Assembly: GCF_943371865.1 (NCBI RefSeq)
Contig: NZ_CALRWL010000016.1
Span: forward strand, 1 to 64,000
Direction: 5' to 3'
Source: Azorhizobium sp943371865
GTDB taxonomy: Bacteria; Pseudomonadota; Alphaproteobacteria; Rhizobiales; Xanthobacteraceae
DNA length: 64,000 bases
Each line of letters opens with the position of its first letter. The stretch's first letter is position 1. The translations under genes were made by a program, and so were the position numbers. The notes under the pieces were generated by a model. That model worked only from the letters and a program-made list of their open reading frames with translations. It did not search any database and was not told the origin of the DNA. This document shows positions 51,905 to 61,189 of the stretch, in pieces.

Positions 51905-52630
51905 GAAGCGGCCGCCAGCAGGGGGCGGCGCGTCGAGTGGCCGGTTGATACGGCGCCCCACTTATCAAGTCAAGCGAGGGCAATTCGTTTTCATGACACC
52001 TGTGCAAAACTCCCCGCGCAAACGCTGACGATCCCGTGCGAGACCCGCCGCGGCGGGCACGTTTCTGCCTTCGGCGCGCGTGGTGCGCCCCTCCCCCGTG
52101 CCGCTGGCATCGGGCCACCACGGCGTGCGGCTTGTCTCATTCTTTTTCAGATCCCGACTCGCGCCGACCCGGTGCGCGGCGCCGCCGGCAAACGACGCGT
52201 GGCGCGACACGCGCGCGGCAGGCCGGGAGCTGGGGCCATGGGGCGACCGGTGACGCGGGAGCGGAGGACAGGCGGGGAATGCGGAGGCGACGCCAGAATG
52301 CCCCACAGGGTCCGGCCGGGAGGAACGTGGCCAGAAGGAAGGTGGCCAGGAACTCCGTGGCCAGGACCTCAACGACCGACCTCAAGGACCGGAGATGCGT
52401 GGCCAGGGGCGCGTTGGTCAGAAGAACGCCGGTCAGGAGCGGGCGCGGATGCACCGCACCGGGTACGATGCGGACGGTGCGATCCCTGGCGCGCGGTGCG
52501 CGGCGGGGCCAAGGCCTGCGCCCGGGCGGCGCGGACGGACGTCGCAGAGCGCCAGATAAGAACCAGATCAGAAACGGTGAGCCAGCGCCACGCTGGCGTT
52601 AGGAGCCGCCTGGACGGGCTGGAACGGGGA
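51905..52630. other. Host region without a clear gene; 15-bp tandem repeats
   Basis: I see no convincing gene in these 726 bp. GTGGCCAG occurs at 52327, 52342, 52357 (exactly 15 bp apart) and 52399. The multiples of three suggest a former or unusual coding repeat (VARxx units in one frame), but no ribosome binding site or family supports it. Confidence 0.4.
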
Positions 52631-52948
52631 TCAGTAGACCACGCCGTCGGAAAGGAACTTCACGCCCACACGGCCCGCGTCGCGCCACTGGAGGGCCACC
52701 GGCACGCTCTTCATGAAGGTCTCGCCGAGAATCAGGACGTTGAACTCGTCCGGAACCTCTTTTTCGGCCGCGATACGGATCTGGGCGCCGCGCGACGACA
52801 TGTCGGTGATCTCGCCGAAGCAGACCTGCTGATCGTCGCGCATGATCCAGGCCCGCTGCGAGGTGGGGTATCGCTTCGCAGCCCGGCGATTCTGCTGCTG
52901 ATGCTCAGCAACGGACCAGGCACTCACATGAAAGATATGGCGTCCCAT
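52631..52948 (-). CDS. PilZ-domain protein
   Basis: A 105-residue protein with RRAAKR and DMSSRG, the RxxxR and D/NxSxxG c-di-GMP binding motifs of PilZ, placed 26 residues apart. It probably alters motility, polysaccharide or other outputs in response to c-di-GMP. The ATG at 52948 is chosen because the PilZ motif follows closely; the open frame extends upstream without support. Confidence 0.8.
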   Translation of the reverse strand: MGRHIFHVSAWSVAEHQQQNRRAAKRYPTSQRAWIMRDDQQVCFGEITDMSSRGAQIRIAAEKEVPDEFNVLILGETFMKSVPVALQWRDAGRVGVKFLSDGVVY

Positions 52949-53161
52949 GGGGGTGACCTTACGCGTGAGAGTGGGCGCTACGTGAAGGCCCCCCCGAGCG
53001 CCCCGATCTTCACCGGATGCGACCGAACCTTCGGCATTGCCTGAAGTAACAGGAAACCGCCCTTGGCTGTCGTGGGGCTGACACGGCAACGCGTGTTGGT
53101 TGGGCTAAAGCCGAACGTTGCACGCACGCCTGGAAATGGATGGGGCCGAAACCTGTGAAAC

Positions 53162-53237
53162 TGGTGGGCGGTGACGGGCTCGAACCGCCGACCCTCTCGG
53201 TGTAAACGAGATGCTCTACCAACTGAGCTAACCGCCC
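53162..53237 (-). tRNA. tRNA-Val (TAC)
   Basis: A 76-nt cloverleaf: acceptor GGGCGGT pairing with ACCGCCC, anticodon TAC in TTTACAC, encoded CCA. It lies upstream of tRNA-Asp on the same strand. Confidence 0.95.
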
Positions 53238-53672
53238 TTGACCCGCGCGCCCACCGCAACATACGGCGCACCGGTCGAGACGCGCGGTTTAACCATCCAG
53301 GCTCCCTGGACGCAAGAGGCTGGGGCGTTCCATGCCCAGGACCGCACCTTCGCCGGCGGTCGCCGCACCGCTCGTGCGGCGGCGCTGACACCGCGCAGGA
53401 GCCCTCCGCCACGGCCGAAGATTGATTCAGAAAGACCGACTCAGAGCGCGAGAGAGAGATGAGTGCCTGTCGGGATGCGCCGGACATCCCCACCGGGGGC
53501 CTGTCGTGCGGCGCCGATGGCCGGCCCCAGAGGCGGAGATAAGGGCGAACCATGGGGATTGGACCCAATGGGCTCGCGGAAGGTGGTTTCAGAGGGCCTG
53601 GGAGGCCCCGTCAGGAGAGTTCGGAGCCGAAGTGCCGCACAAGCCAGCCCCGGATCCGCAGGACGCGTCCGG
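53238..53672. other. Gene-free region between tRNA-Val and the HU gene
   Basis: No gene seen in about 435 bp. It should hold the tRNA promoter, but I cannot place one with confidence. The hairpin at the right edge is listed separately. Confidence 0.5.
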
Positions 53673-53703
53673 GGCGCTCCACCCGCATCCGCGGGGGAGC
53701 GCC
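53673..53703 (-). terminator. Hairpin after the HU gene
   Basis: GGCGCTCC pairs with GGAGCGCC and CCCGC with GCGGG around a 4-nt loop, 16 bp past the HU stop. There is no U-run, so it may act as a 3' stabiliser or with Rho. Confidence 0.5.
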
Positions 53704-53718
53704 GCTCGGAACGTCAGA

Positions 53719-53997
53719 TCAGCTGTTGACGGCTTCCTTCAGGCCCTTGCCGGGCGTGAACTTGGGAGCCTTGGACGCATTGATCTTCACCGGCTTGCCG
53801 GTGCGGGGGTTGCGACCCTCGCGGGCAGCGCGGGTGACGACCGAGAAGGAGCCGAAGCCGATCAGCTTCACTTCTTCGCCGTCCTGCAGCGCCTTGGCGA
53901 TGATGTCGAACGTTGCGTCCACAGCAGCCGCCGCAGCCGCCTTGGTGAGCTTGGCCTCTTCGGCCACCGCGGCGATCAGTTCGTTCTTGGTGGTCAT
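53719..53997 (-). CDS. hupB: DNA-binding protein HU
   Basis: A 92-residue HU: MTTKNELIAAVAEEAKLTKA, GFGSFSVVTRAAREGRNPRT and KPVKINASKAPKFTPGKGLK. It bends and compacts DNA as a dimer. It lies downstream of lon on the same strand, as in many alphaproteobacteria. The Arg-Asn-Pro arm tip that inserts into the minor groove is intact. Confidence 0.95.
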   Translation of the reverse strand: MTTKNELIAAVAEEAKLTKAAAAAAVDATFDIIAKALQDGEEVKLIGFGSFSVVTRAAREGRNPRTGKPVKINASKAPKFTPGKGLKEAVNS

Positions 53998-54140
53998 GTG
54001 ACCGTTCCTTCCATTGTCTCTCTTCGAATCGCGGGGCCTGGGCCATCACGATGCGCGGGAAGCTTTACGGAAAATGTGGCTTTTGCAAGCGGCAAGCGCC
54101 ACAAACCCGCATAAATGCAGGATTTCCCACCGTTTCGCAG

Positions 54141-54180
54141 ACAAAAGAAAACGGGCGGCGCGAGGTTCGCGCCGCCCGTT
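54141..54180 (-). terminator. Rho-independent terminator of lon
   Basis: A perfect 14-bp stem (AACGGGCGGCGCGA with TCGCGCCGCCCGTT, loop GGT) followed on the minus strand by TTTCTTTTGT. It lies 27 bp after the lon stop and separates lon from the HU gene, which must have its own promoter at about 54000-54060. Confidence 0.85.
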
Positions 54181-54206
54181 GTAATTAGCTAACCCGTTGA
54201 AATCGC

Positions 54207-56633
54207 TTAGTGCGCAACCACACCGGCCGCATCGTCATCCGCGACAACCGCTTCCGCGCCGCTCACCGGACGTTCGGTCCAGGAAATCGGCTCGGGACGG
54301 CGCACCAGGGCATGAGTGAGCACCTCGTCCATGTGCGTCACCGGAATGATTTCCAGTGCGTTCTTCACATTGTCCGGGATGTCCGCCAGATCCTTGGCGT
54401 TCTCCTCGGGGATGAGCACCCGCTTGATACCGCCGCGCAGCGCCGCCAGCAGCTTCTCCTTGAGGCCGCCGATGGGCAGCACGCGGCCGCGCAAGGTGAT
54501 CTCGCCGGTCATCGCCACGTCGCGGCGCACGGGAATGCCCGTGAGCACCGAAACGATGGTTGTGACCATGGCCACGCCCGCCGACGGCCCGTCCTTCGGG
54601 GTGGCCCCCTCCGGCACATGGACGTGGATGTCGCGACGCTCGAACAAAGGCGGCTCGATGCCGAAGTCCACGGCCCGCGAGCGCACATAGGATGCGGCCG
54701 CGGAGATGGATTCCTTCATCACTTCCTTCAGATTGCCGGTCACGGTCATGCGGCCCTTGCCGGGCATCATGACGCCTTCAATGGTCAGCAACTCGCCGCC
54801 CACCTCGGTCCAGGCCAGACCGGTGACCACACCCACCTGATCCTCGCGCTCGATCTCGCCATACCGGTAACGCGGCACGCCGAGGAAGTCCTCGAGGTTC
54901 TTGGCGGTGACCTTCACCGACTTCTTCTTGGACATGATCAGTTCCTTGACCGCCTTGCGGGCAAGGGTGGACATCTCACGCTCCAGGTTGCGGACGCCCG
55001 CCTCCCGTGTGTAGCGCCGGATCACCTGCATCAAGGCGCCATCGTCGATGGACCATTCCTTGGGCTGCAGACCATGCTTCTGCATGGTGTTGGGGATCAG
55101 GTGCTTGCGCGCGATCTCCAGCTTCTCATCCTCGGTGTATCCGGCGATGCGGATCACCTCCATCCGGTCCAGCAGTGCCGGCGGGATGTTGAGGGTGTTG
55201 GCGGTGGTCACGAACATCACGTTCGAGAGGTCGTAGTCCACTTCCAGATAGTGATCGGCAAAGGTGCCGTTCTGCGCCGGATCCAGCACCTCGAGCAGAG
55301 CCGAGGACGGATCGCCGCGGAAATCGGCGCCCATCTTGTCGATCTCATCCAGCAGGAACAGCGGATTGGACTTCTTGGCCTTCCGCATGGACTGGATGAT
55401 CTTGCCCGGCATGGAGCCGATATAGGTCCGCCGGTGGCCACGGATCTCCGCTTCGTCGCGCACGCCGCCCAGGGAGACGCGCACGAACTCACGGCCCGTC
55501 GCCTTGGCGATGGACTTGCCCAGCGAGGTCTTGCCCACGCCCGGCGGTCCGACCAGGCACAGGATCGGGCCGGTCAGCTTGTTGGCGCGGCTTTGGACCG
55601 CCAGATACTCGATGATCCGCTCCTTGACCTTGTCCAGGCCATGGTGATCGGCATCCAGCACCGACTGGGCGAAGGGCAGATCCTTCTTGATCTTGCTCTT
55701 CACGCTCCACGGGATCGACAGCAGCCAATCCAGATAATTGCGCACCACGGTGGCTTCCGCCGACATGGGCGACATCTGGCGCAGCTTCTTCAGCTCATGG
55801 GTGGCCTTTTCACGGGCTTCCTTGGTGAGCTTGGTGCTCTTGATGCGGTCTTCCAGTTCCTGAAGGTCGTCGCGACCGTCTTCGTCGCCCAGTTCCTTCT
55901 GGATCGCCTTCATCTGCTCGTTGAGATAGTATTCGCGCTGGGTCTTCTCCATCTGGCGCTTCACCCGCGTGCGGATGCGCTTCTCCACCTGGAGCACGGA
56001 GATTTCATTCTCCATCAGGCCCAGCACCTTCTCCAGCCGGTCGGCGACCTTGATGGTCTCCAGCACGGCCTGCTTCTCGGGGATCTTCACCGCGAGATGC
56101 GAGGCGATGGTATCGGCCAGCTTGGCATGGTCGTCGATCTGGCCGACGACGCCCACCACTTCCGGCGACACCTTCTTGTTGAGCTTCACATAGTTTTCGA
56201 ACTCGTTGACCACCGAGCGCGCGAGCGCCTCGGCCTCCACCGGGTCGCCGGCATCGCCGTCGAGGGTGATGGCTTCGGCCTCATAGAGGTCGGTGCGGTC
56301 CGTATACTGGACCACCTGCGCCCGGGTGACGCCTTCCACCAGCACCTTGACGGTGTTGTCGGGCAGCTTCAGCAGTTGCAGCACGGTGGCCAGCGTGCCG
56401 ACGCGATAGATGGCATCGGTGGCCGGATCGTCGTCGGAGGCATTCTCCTGGGTGGCCAGCAGAATGTAGCCGTCTCCGCGCATGACCTCTTCAAGGGCGC
56501 GGATCGACTTCTCGCGACCCACGAACAGGGGGACGATCATATGGGGAAACACCACGATGTCCCGCAGGGGGAGCACCGGGTACGTCTGGGCGACGCCGGG
56601 AACGAGAGGGGGGCGCGGCTTCGGGCTCGTCAT
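54207..56633 (-). CDS. lon: ATP-dependent protease Lon
   Basis: An 808-residue LonA protease. N-terminal LON substrate domain (YPVLPLRDIVVFPHMIVPLF), AAA+ domain with Walker A GPPGVGKTS and sensor motifs, and C-terminal protease with Ser in DGPSAGVAM and Lys in PIGGLKEKLLAA. It degrades damaged and regulatory proteins in the cytosol. Start ATG at 56633 is preceded by AAAGGAT. Standard length. Confidence 0.97.
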   Translation of the reverse strand: MTSPKPRPPLVPGVAQTYPVLPLRDIVVFPHMIVPLFVGREKSIRALEEVMRGDGYILLATQENASDDDPATDAIYRVGTLATVLQLLKLPDNTVKVLVEGVTRAQVVQYTDRTDLYEAEAITLDGDAGDPVEAEALARSVVNEFENYVKLNKKVSPEVVGVVGQIDDHAKLADTIASHLAVKIPEKQAVLETIKVADRLEKVLGLMENEISVLQVEKRIRTRVKRQMEKTQREYYLNEQMKAIQKELGDEDGRDDLQELEDRIKSTKLTKEAREKATHELKKLRQMSPMSAEATVVRNYLDWLLSIPWSVKSKIKKDLPFAQSVLDADHHGLDKVKERIIEYLAVQSRANKLTGPILCLVGPPGVGKTSLGKSIAKATGREFVRVSLGGVRDEAEIRGHRRTYIGSMPGKIIQSMRKAKKSNPLFLLDEIDKMGADFRGDPSSALLEVLDPAQNGTFADHYLEVDYDLSNVMFVTTANTLNIPPALLDRMEVIRIAGYTEDEKLEIARKHLIPNTMQKHGLQPKEWSIDDGALMQVIRRYTREAGVRNLEREMSTLARKAVKELIMSKKKSVKVTAKNLEDFLGVPRYRYGEIEREDQVGVVTGLAWTEVGGELLTIEGVMMPGKGRMTVTGNLKEVMKESISAAASYVRSRAVDFGIEPPLFERRDIHVHVPEGATPKDGPSAGVAMVTTIVSVLTGIPVRRDVAMTGEITLRGRVLPIGGLKEKLLAALRGGIKRVLIPEENAKDLADIPDNVKNALEIIPVTHMDEVLTHALVRRPEPISWTERPVSGAEAVVADDDAAGVVAH

Positions 56634-56875
56634 GACCCAATCCTTTCATAAGGCGCTCATGCAAACGGAAGATGATCCGCCTGCATCGCGCAGCCGGGAC
56701 GGGATCGGGATTTCAATGCTGATGCGGCGGAACTGCCGCGGGAGGCACAGGAACCGAGACCCGTTGACCGGAATCTTCTCTACAGAAATGGAGAGCGCGC
56801 CATAGGCTTTCAAGGTCGCCGGAAACATTCCCAACGCGGGATGGTCCAGCGTCTTTCCCAGGGCGATATCAGGCA

Positions 56876-56904
56876 CTTCCCCCGCCTTTCACCGGCGGGG
56901 GAAG
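56876..56904 (-). terminator. Hairpin after clpX
   Basis: A perfect 11-bp stem CTTCCCCCGCC with GGCGGGGGAAG around a 7-nt loop, 19 bp past the clpX stop. No U-run. The 240 bp left of it up to lon hold no gene and should contain the lon promoter. Confidence 0.55.
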
Positions 56905-56922
56905 AACAGGGGGCAGAGCCCC

Positions 56923-58191
56923 TCACGCACTGGCGCCGGCGTCGCCGACACGGTCCGCGTAGATGTAGAGCGGGCGGGCGCCCTGCTCGACCACTTCCTT
57001 GCTGATCACCACCTCTTCCACGCCTTCCAGGCCCGGAAGATCGAACATGGTGTCCAGCAGGATGCCTTCCATGATGGAGCGCAGGCCGCGGGCGCCGGTC
57101 TTGCGTTCGATCGCCTTGCGGGCGATGGCGCCGAGGGCCTCCTCATGGATGGTGAGATCCACGTTCTCCATCTCGAACAGGCGCTGATACTGCTTCACCA
57201 GCGCGTTCTTGGGCTCGGACAGGATCTGCTTGAGGGCGGCCTCGTCCAGATCGCCCAGGGTCGCCAGCACGGGCAGGCGGCCGATGAATTCCGGGATCAG
57301 GCCGTACTTCAGCAGATCCTCGGGCTCCACTTCGCGGAACACTTCGCCGGGGCGACGGTCTTCCACCGAGGCGACCTTGGCGCCGAAGCCGATGGAGGTG
57401 CCGCCCTTGCCCCGGGTGGCGATGATCTTGTCCAGCCCGGCGAACGCGCCGCCGCAGATGAACAGGATGTTGGTGGTGTCCACCTGCAGGAATTCCTGCT
57501 GGGGATGCTTGCGGCCGCCCTGGGGCGGCACGGAGGCCACAGTGCCCTCCATGATCTTCAGCAGCGCCTGCTGCACGCCCTCGCCCGACACGTCGCGGGT
57601 GATGGACGGATTGTCGGACTTGCGACTGATCTTGTCGATTTCGTCGATATAGACGATGCCGCGCTGGGCCCGCTCCACATTGTAGTCGGCGGCCTGGAGC
57701 AGCTTGAGGATGATGTTCTCCACATCCTCGCCCACATAGCCGGCCTCGGTCAGCGTGGTGGCGTCGGCCATGGTGAACGGCACGTCGAGGATGCGCGCCA
57801 GCGTCTGGGCCAGCAGCGTCTTGCCGGAGCCCGTGGGGCCGATCAGCATGATGTTCGACTTGGCCAGTTCCACATCGCCATGCTTGGAGGCGTGGTTTAG
57901 GCGCTTGTAGTGGTTGTGCACCGCCACCGAGAGGACCTTCTTCGCATGCTCCTGGCCGATGACATAGTCATCCAGGACCTTGCGGATTTCCTTCGGGGTC
58001 GGGATGCCGTCCCGCGACTTCACGAGGGAGGACTTGCTCTCCTCGCGAATGATGTCCATGCACAGCTCGACACACTCGTCGCAAATGAAGACCGTAGGCC
58101 CTGCGATGAGCTTGCGGACCTCGTGCTGGCTTTTGCCGCAGAACGAGCAGTAAAGCGTGTTCTTGCTGTCGCTGCCGCCGGTCTTGCTCAT
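56923..58191 (-). CDS. clpX: ClpX, ATPase subunit of ClpXP
   Basis: A 422-residue unfoldase. The N-terminal C4 zinc finger uses Cys15, Cys18, Cys37 and Cys40. Walker A GPTGSGKT is at 118-125, followed by Walker B and the arginine finger region (GGRKHPQQEFLQVDTTNILF). It unfolds tagged proteins and feeds ClpP. Starting at ATG 58191 puts GGAG 6 nt upstream; an ATG two codons earlier is adjacent to GGAG and less likely. Confidence 0.97.
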   Translation of the reverse strand: MSKTGGSDSKNTLYCSFCGKSQHEVRKLIAGPTVFICDECVELCMDIIREESKSSLVKSRDGIPTPKEIRKVLDDYVIGQEHAKKVLSVAVHNHYKRLNHASKHGDVELAKSNIMLIGPTGSGKTLLAQTLARILDVPFTMADATTLTEAGYVGEDVENIILKLLQAADYNVERAQRGIVYIDEIDKISRKSDNPSITRDVSGEGVQQALLKIMEGTVASVPPQGGRKHPQQEFLQVDTTNILFICGGAFAGLDKIIATRGKGGTSIGFGAKVASVEDRRPGEVFREVEPEDLLKYGLIPEFIGRLPVLATLGDLDEAALKQILSEPKNALVKQYQRLFEMENVDLTIHEEALGAIARKAIERKTGARGLRSIMEGILLDTMFDLPGLEGVEEVVISKEVVEQGARPLYIYADRVGDAGASA

Positions 58192-58486
58192 CTTCATCTC
58201 CGTGCGGTCCGACCCACGCAAGACGCGATGCCCTTTGGAGGGGCCTCCCGCCGTCGCGAGACGGAACCCTTGCGGGGGCGATGCGCTAATGCGCCCCGCT
58301 CCCCTTGCGGCCTTGCGACCGCACCTCAGCTACCCCTCACGACCTTGCGGCTGCCTGGGGACCTCCAGCCTCGCGGCTGTCACATCCCGGACACCCTGGA
58401 CAGTGCCCGTTCTCTCACCCTAACGCCGCAACCTTGCGGCAGGACGTCACCGAAGCATCCCTGGAGGACGCAATCAAGGCACATGC
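58192..58486. other. Gene-free left part of the clpX-clpP interval
   Basis: About 295 bp with several CCTTGCGGC-like repeats (for example 58308, 58341 and 58431) but no gene. With 58510-58694 it makes the 553-bp interval between clpX and clpP. Confidence 0.5.
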
Positions 58487-58509
58487 ATATAATGTGCCTG
58501 ATCTGTTCT
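58487..58509. promoter_or_regulatory. clpX promoter region with perfect palindrome
   Basis: AGGCACAT and ATGTGCCT form perfect arms around GCATATA. On the minus strand CTGGCA and TATATG, 17 bp apart, read as a sigma-70 promoter inside and beside this palindrome; it is about 300 bp from clpX. A regulator bound here would control clpX. On the plus strand TATAAT also occurs at 58498-58503. Confidence 0.4.
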
Positions 58510-58694
58510 GCCAGATCGATCCAGTTTGAACGAAGGAAGATCCATCGCGCACGCCGGATCGTGCGCCGCCATCGGATGCGATGGCTGCGTCGGAGCGACC
58601 GAGGCGGGTGTCACCTCCCCGGCGAAACGCCTTACGGCGATACCCCGACGCAGCCGATCCAATGCCGGCTACCGGAGCATGCAAGCGCGATATG

Positions 58695-58727
58695 GCAGCG
58701 CACGCAAGTGCGACGCGTGCGCTGCCC
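58695..58727 (-). terminator. Hairpin after clpP
   Basis: GGCAGCGCACGC and GCGTGCGCTGCC form a perfect 12-bp stem with a 9-nt loop, 17 bp past the clpP stop. No U-run. Confidence 0.55.
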
Positions 58728-58744
58728 CCTGAAAACGGACCCGA

Positions 58745-59377
58745 TCAGGCCTTGGCGGCCTCATCGGCGGGCCGCTTGTCGAGCACGGAATCGATCAGTC
58801 CGAACTCGGCAGCGGCGGCGGCGGTCATGAAGTTGTCGCGCTCGAGGGCGTCCTCGATGGCCTTCAGCTCCTGGCCGGTATGCTTCACATAGATTTCATT
58901 GAGCCGCTGCTTGAGGCTCATGATTTCCTTGGCGTGGAGCATGATGTCCGTCACCTGGCCCTGGAACCCGCCCGAAGGCTGGTGGACCATGATTCGAGCA
59001 TTCGGCAGCGCGAACCGCAGGCCTTTTTCGCCGGCGGTGAGCAGCAGGGAGCCCATGGAGGCGGCCTGGCCGATGCAGAGCGTGGACACCGCCGGGCGGA
59101 TGAACTGCATGGTGTCGTAGATGGCGAGGCCCGAGGTCACAATTCCACCGGGGGAATTGATGTACATCGAAATCTCTTTCTTGGGGTTTTCCGCCTCAAG
59201 AAACAGCAGCTGCGCCACCGTCAGGGTCGACATCCCGTCTTCCACCGGACCGGTGAGGAAGATGATCCGCTCCTTCAGAAGGCGCGAATAGATGTCGTAG
59301 GACCGCTCCCCACGGTTGGTCTGCTCGACCACCATGGGGACCAGGTAATTCATGTAGGTATCAACAGGATCACGCAT
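58745..59377 (-). CDS. clpP: ClpP protease subunit
   Basis: A 210-residue serine peptidase. Catalytic Ser107 (GQAASMGS), His132 (MVHQPSGG) and Asp181 are present. The propeptide is short (MRDPVDTYMNYLVPMVVEQT). With ClpX or ClpA it forms the barrel for regulated proteolysis, including cell-cycle proteins in alphaproteobacteria. It is between tig and clpX, the usual order. Confidence 0.97.
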   Translation of the reverse strand: MRDPVDTYMNYLVPMVVEQTNRGERSYDIYSRLLKERIIFLTGPVEDGMSTLTVAQLLFLEAENPKKEISMYINSPGGIVTSGLAIYDTMQFIRPAVSTLCIGQAASMGSLLLTAGEKGLRFALPNARIMVHQPSGGFQGQVTDIMLHAKEIMSLKQRLNEIYVKHTGQELKAIEDALERDNFMTAAAAAEFGLIDSVLDKRPADEAAKA

Positions 59378-59433
59378 TTTCGGTCCTCGGCGCGGGAATG
59401 GCGCGCGATTTCGTCGCAGGCGAAGAGGGACTG

Positions 59434-59456
59434 AAAAAAGGAGGCCTGATCAGGCC
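59434..59456 (-). terminator. Terminator overlapping the tig stop codon
   Basis: The palindrome GGCCTGATCAGGCC (59443-59456) contains the tig stop codon and is followed on the minus strand by TCCTTTTTT. A short stem with a real U-run. Transcription may attenuate here before clpP. Confidence 0.55.
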
Positions 59457-60799
59457 GCCTTCTCCTCATCTTCCTTATAGAGCTCCTCGCGCGAGACCGG
59501 CTTTTCGGTCACGTTCGCAAGCTCCAGCAGGAAGTCGACGACCTTCTCCTCGAACAGGGGTGCACGAAGGGACGCCATCGCCTGCGGCGTGCGGCGATAA
59601 TAATCCCATACCTGCTGTTCCTGGCCGGGGAACTGACGCGCCCGCTCCACCACCGCGCGCGTCACCTCGTCGTCGGTGACCTGTATATTGTTGCGCTCAC
59701 CGATCTCCGCAAGAACCAGCCCGAGGCGCACGCGACGCTCGGCAATGCGCTGATACTCGACGCGGGCGTCCTCTTCCGTGGTGCCCTCGTCGGCGAAGGT
59801 GCGCTTCTGCTGCGCCAGATCCTGCTGGACCTGACCCCACACGCCGTCGAACTCCTGGCTCACCAGGGTCGGGGGCACGTCGAATTTGTGGGTGGCGTCC
59901 AGGGCATCGAGCAGCGCGCGCTTCACCTTCTGGCGGGTGGCGCCGTCATGCTCCTTGACGATGCGCTCGCGCACCTGCTCCTTGAGCTTCTCCAGGCTTT
60001 CCTGGCCCAGCGAGGTGGCGAAGGCGTCGTCGATGGCCATCTCGCCCGGGGCTTCCACGGCCGAGGCCTTCACCGCGAACGAGGCATCCTTGCCGGCCAG
60101 GGTGTCGGAGAGATAGTTGACCGGGAACGTCACGTTCACGGTGCGCTCCTCACCGGCGGAGAGCCCGATCAGCTGCTCTTCGAAGCCGGGGATGAAGCTG
60201 TTGGAGCCGATCACCACCGGCACGGCCTCGCCGGCGCCGCCATCGAACGGCACGCCGTCGATGGAGCCCACGAAGTCCACGGTGATGCGGTCGCCGGAGG
60301 CGGCGGCGCCGTCCTTCGGGGTGTAGGGGCGGTTGCCCTCGGCGAGACGGGTCACGGTCTCGTCCACTTCGGCGTCGGTGACGATGGCCACCGGCTTCTC
60401 GATGGCGATGTCCTTGAAGTTGCCCAGCTCGATCTTGGGCAGCACTTCCAGCTCGACGGTGTAGGTGAGGTCGGTGAGACCTTCGATCACACTCTTCACT
60501 TCGTCTTCGGACTGGGGCAGCTCGACCTTGGGCGGCAGCGCCAGGCGCAGGCCGTTGTCCTCGACGATCTTGCCATTGGCTTCGGTCACGGCCTGGTCGA
60601 TCACCTCGGCCATCACCGACTTGCCGTACAGCGCCTTGATGTGCGCGACGGGCACCTTGCCGGGACGGAAGCCGTTGATCTTCACCTTGTCCTTCAGCTC
60701 GATGAGGCGGTCCTTGGCCTTGGCATCGAGTTCGGCCGCGGGGAGCACCACGGTATAGGCGCGCTTGAGGCCCTCGGCCTGGGTTTCGGTCACCTGCAT
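59450..60799 (-). CDS. tig: Trigger factor
   Basis: A 449-residue ribosome-bound chaperone. The ribosome-binding domain has the signature FRPGKVP at about 45-51. The PPIase-like domain follows (GDRITVDFVGSIDGVPFDGG) and then the long helical C-terminal cradle. It folds nascent chains. First gene of the tig-clpP-clpX-lon cluster. Confidence 0.95.
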   Translation of the reverse strand: MQVTETQAEGLKRAYTVVLPAAELDAKAKDRLIELKDKVKINGFRPGKVPVAHIKALYGKSVMAEVIDQAVTEANGKIVEDNGLRLALPPKVELPQSEDEVKSVIEGLTDLTYTVELEVLPKIELGNFKDIAIEKPVAIVTDAEVDETVTRLAEGNRPYTPKDGAAASGDRITVDFVGSIDGVPFDGGAGEAVPVVIGSNSFIPGFEEQLIGLSAGEERTVNVTFPVNYLSDTLAGKDASFAVKASAVEAPGEMAIDDAFATSLGQESLEKLKEQVRERIVKEHDGATRQKVKRALLDALDATHKFDVPPTLVSQEFDGVWGQVQQDLAQQKRTFADEGTTEEDARVEYQRIAERRVRLGLVLAEIGERNNIQVTDDEVTRAVVERARQFPGQEQQVWDYYRRTPQAMASLRAPLFEEKVVDFLLELANVTEKPVSREELYKEDEEKAA

Positions 60800-60906
60800 C
60801 GTCTTGCCTTCATTCCAGTGCCGCGCGCGGCAGATTCAATCGAAACTCGTGCGGTCTCCCCGGTACCGAGGAGCCGATACATCCCAACGGAAACGAGTGG
60901 GAGACG

Positions 60907-60991
60907 TGGTGCGGGCGGAGGGACTCGAACCCCCACGACTTTCGCCACGGGAACCTAAATCCCGCGCGTCTACCAGTTCCGCCACGCCCGC
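60907..60991 (-). tRNA. tRNA-Leu (TAG)
   Basis: An 85-nt gene with a long variable arm (typical of Leu), anticodon TAG in the loop TTTAGGT, acceptor GCGGGCG/CGCCCGC and encoded CCA. It is upstream of tig on the same strand. Confidence 0.95.
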
Positions 60992-61189
60992 ATGCAGTCG
61001 ACTTTCCGATACGCCCGCGCAGACCGCGCGCACACAGATCATCGCCCGCTCGACCAATGACTCGGGTCCGGCCGGGTTGCGGCTTATATCACGCTGCGTT
61101 CCCGGTGCAGCAAGAAAAAGCGGGCCTGTGAACGGCGATCCTGCGGGATCTTCCGCGCCGTCGCGCCCGCCCGCGCCCCGCACCGCCCC

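Noticed and set aside
54210..56651. An 813-residue open frame on the plus strand
   Set aside because: It is exactly antisense to lon, with no family resemblance.
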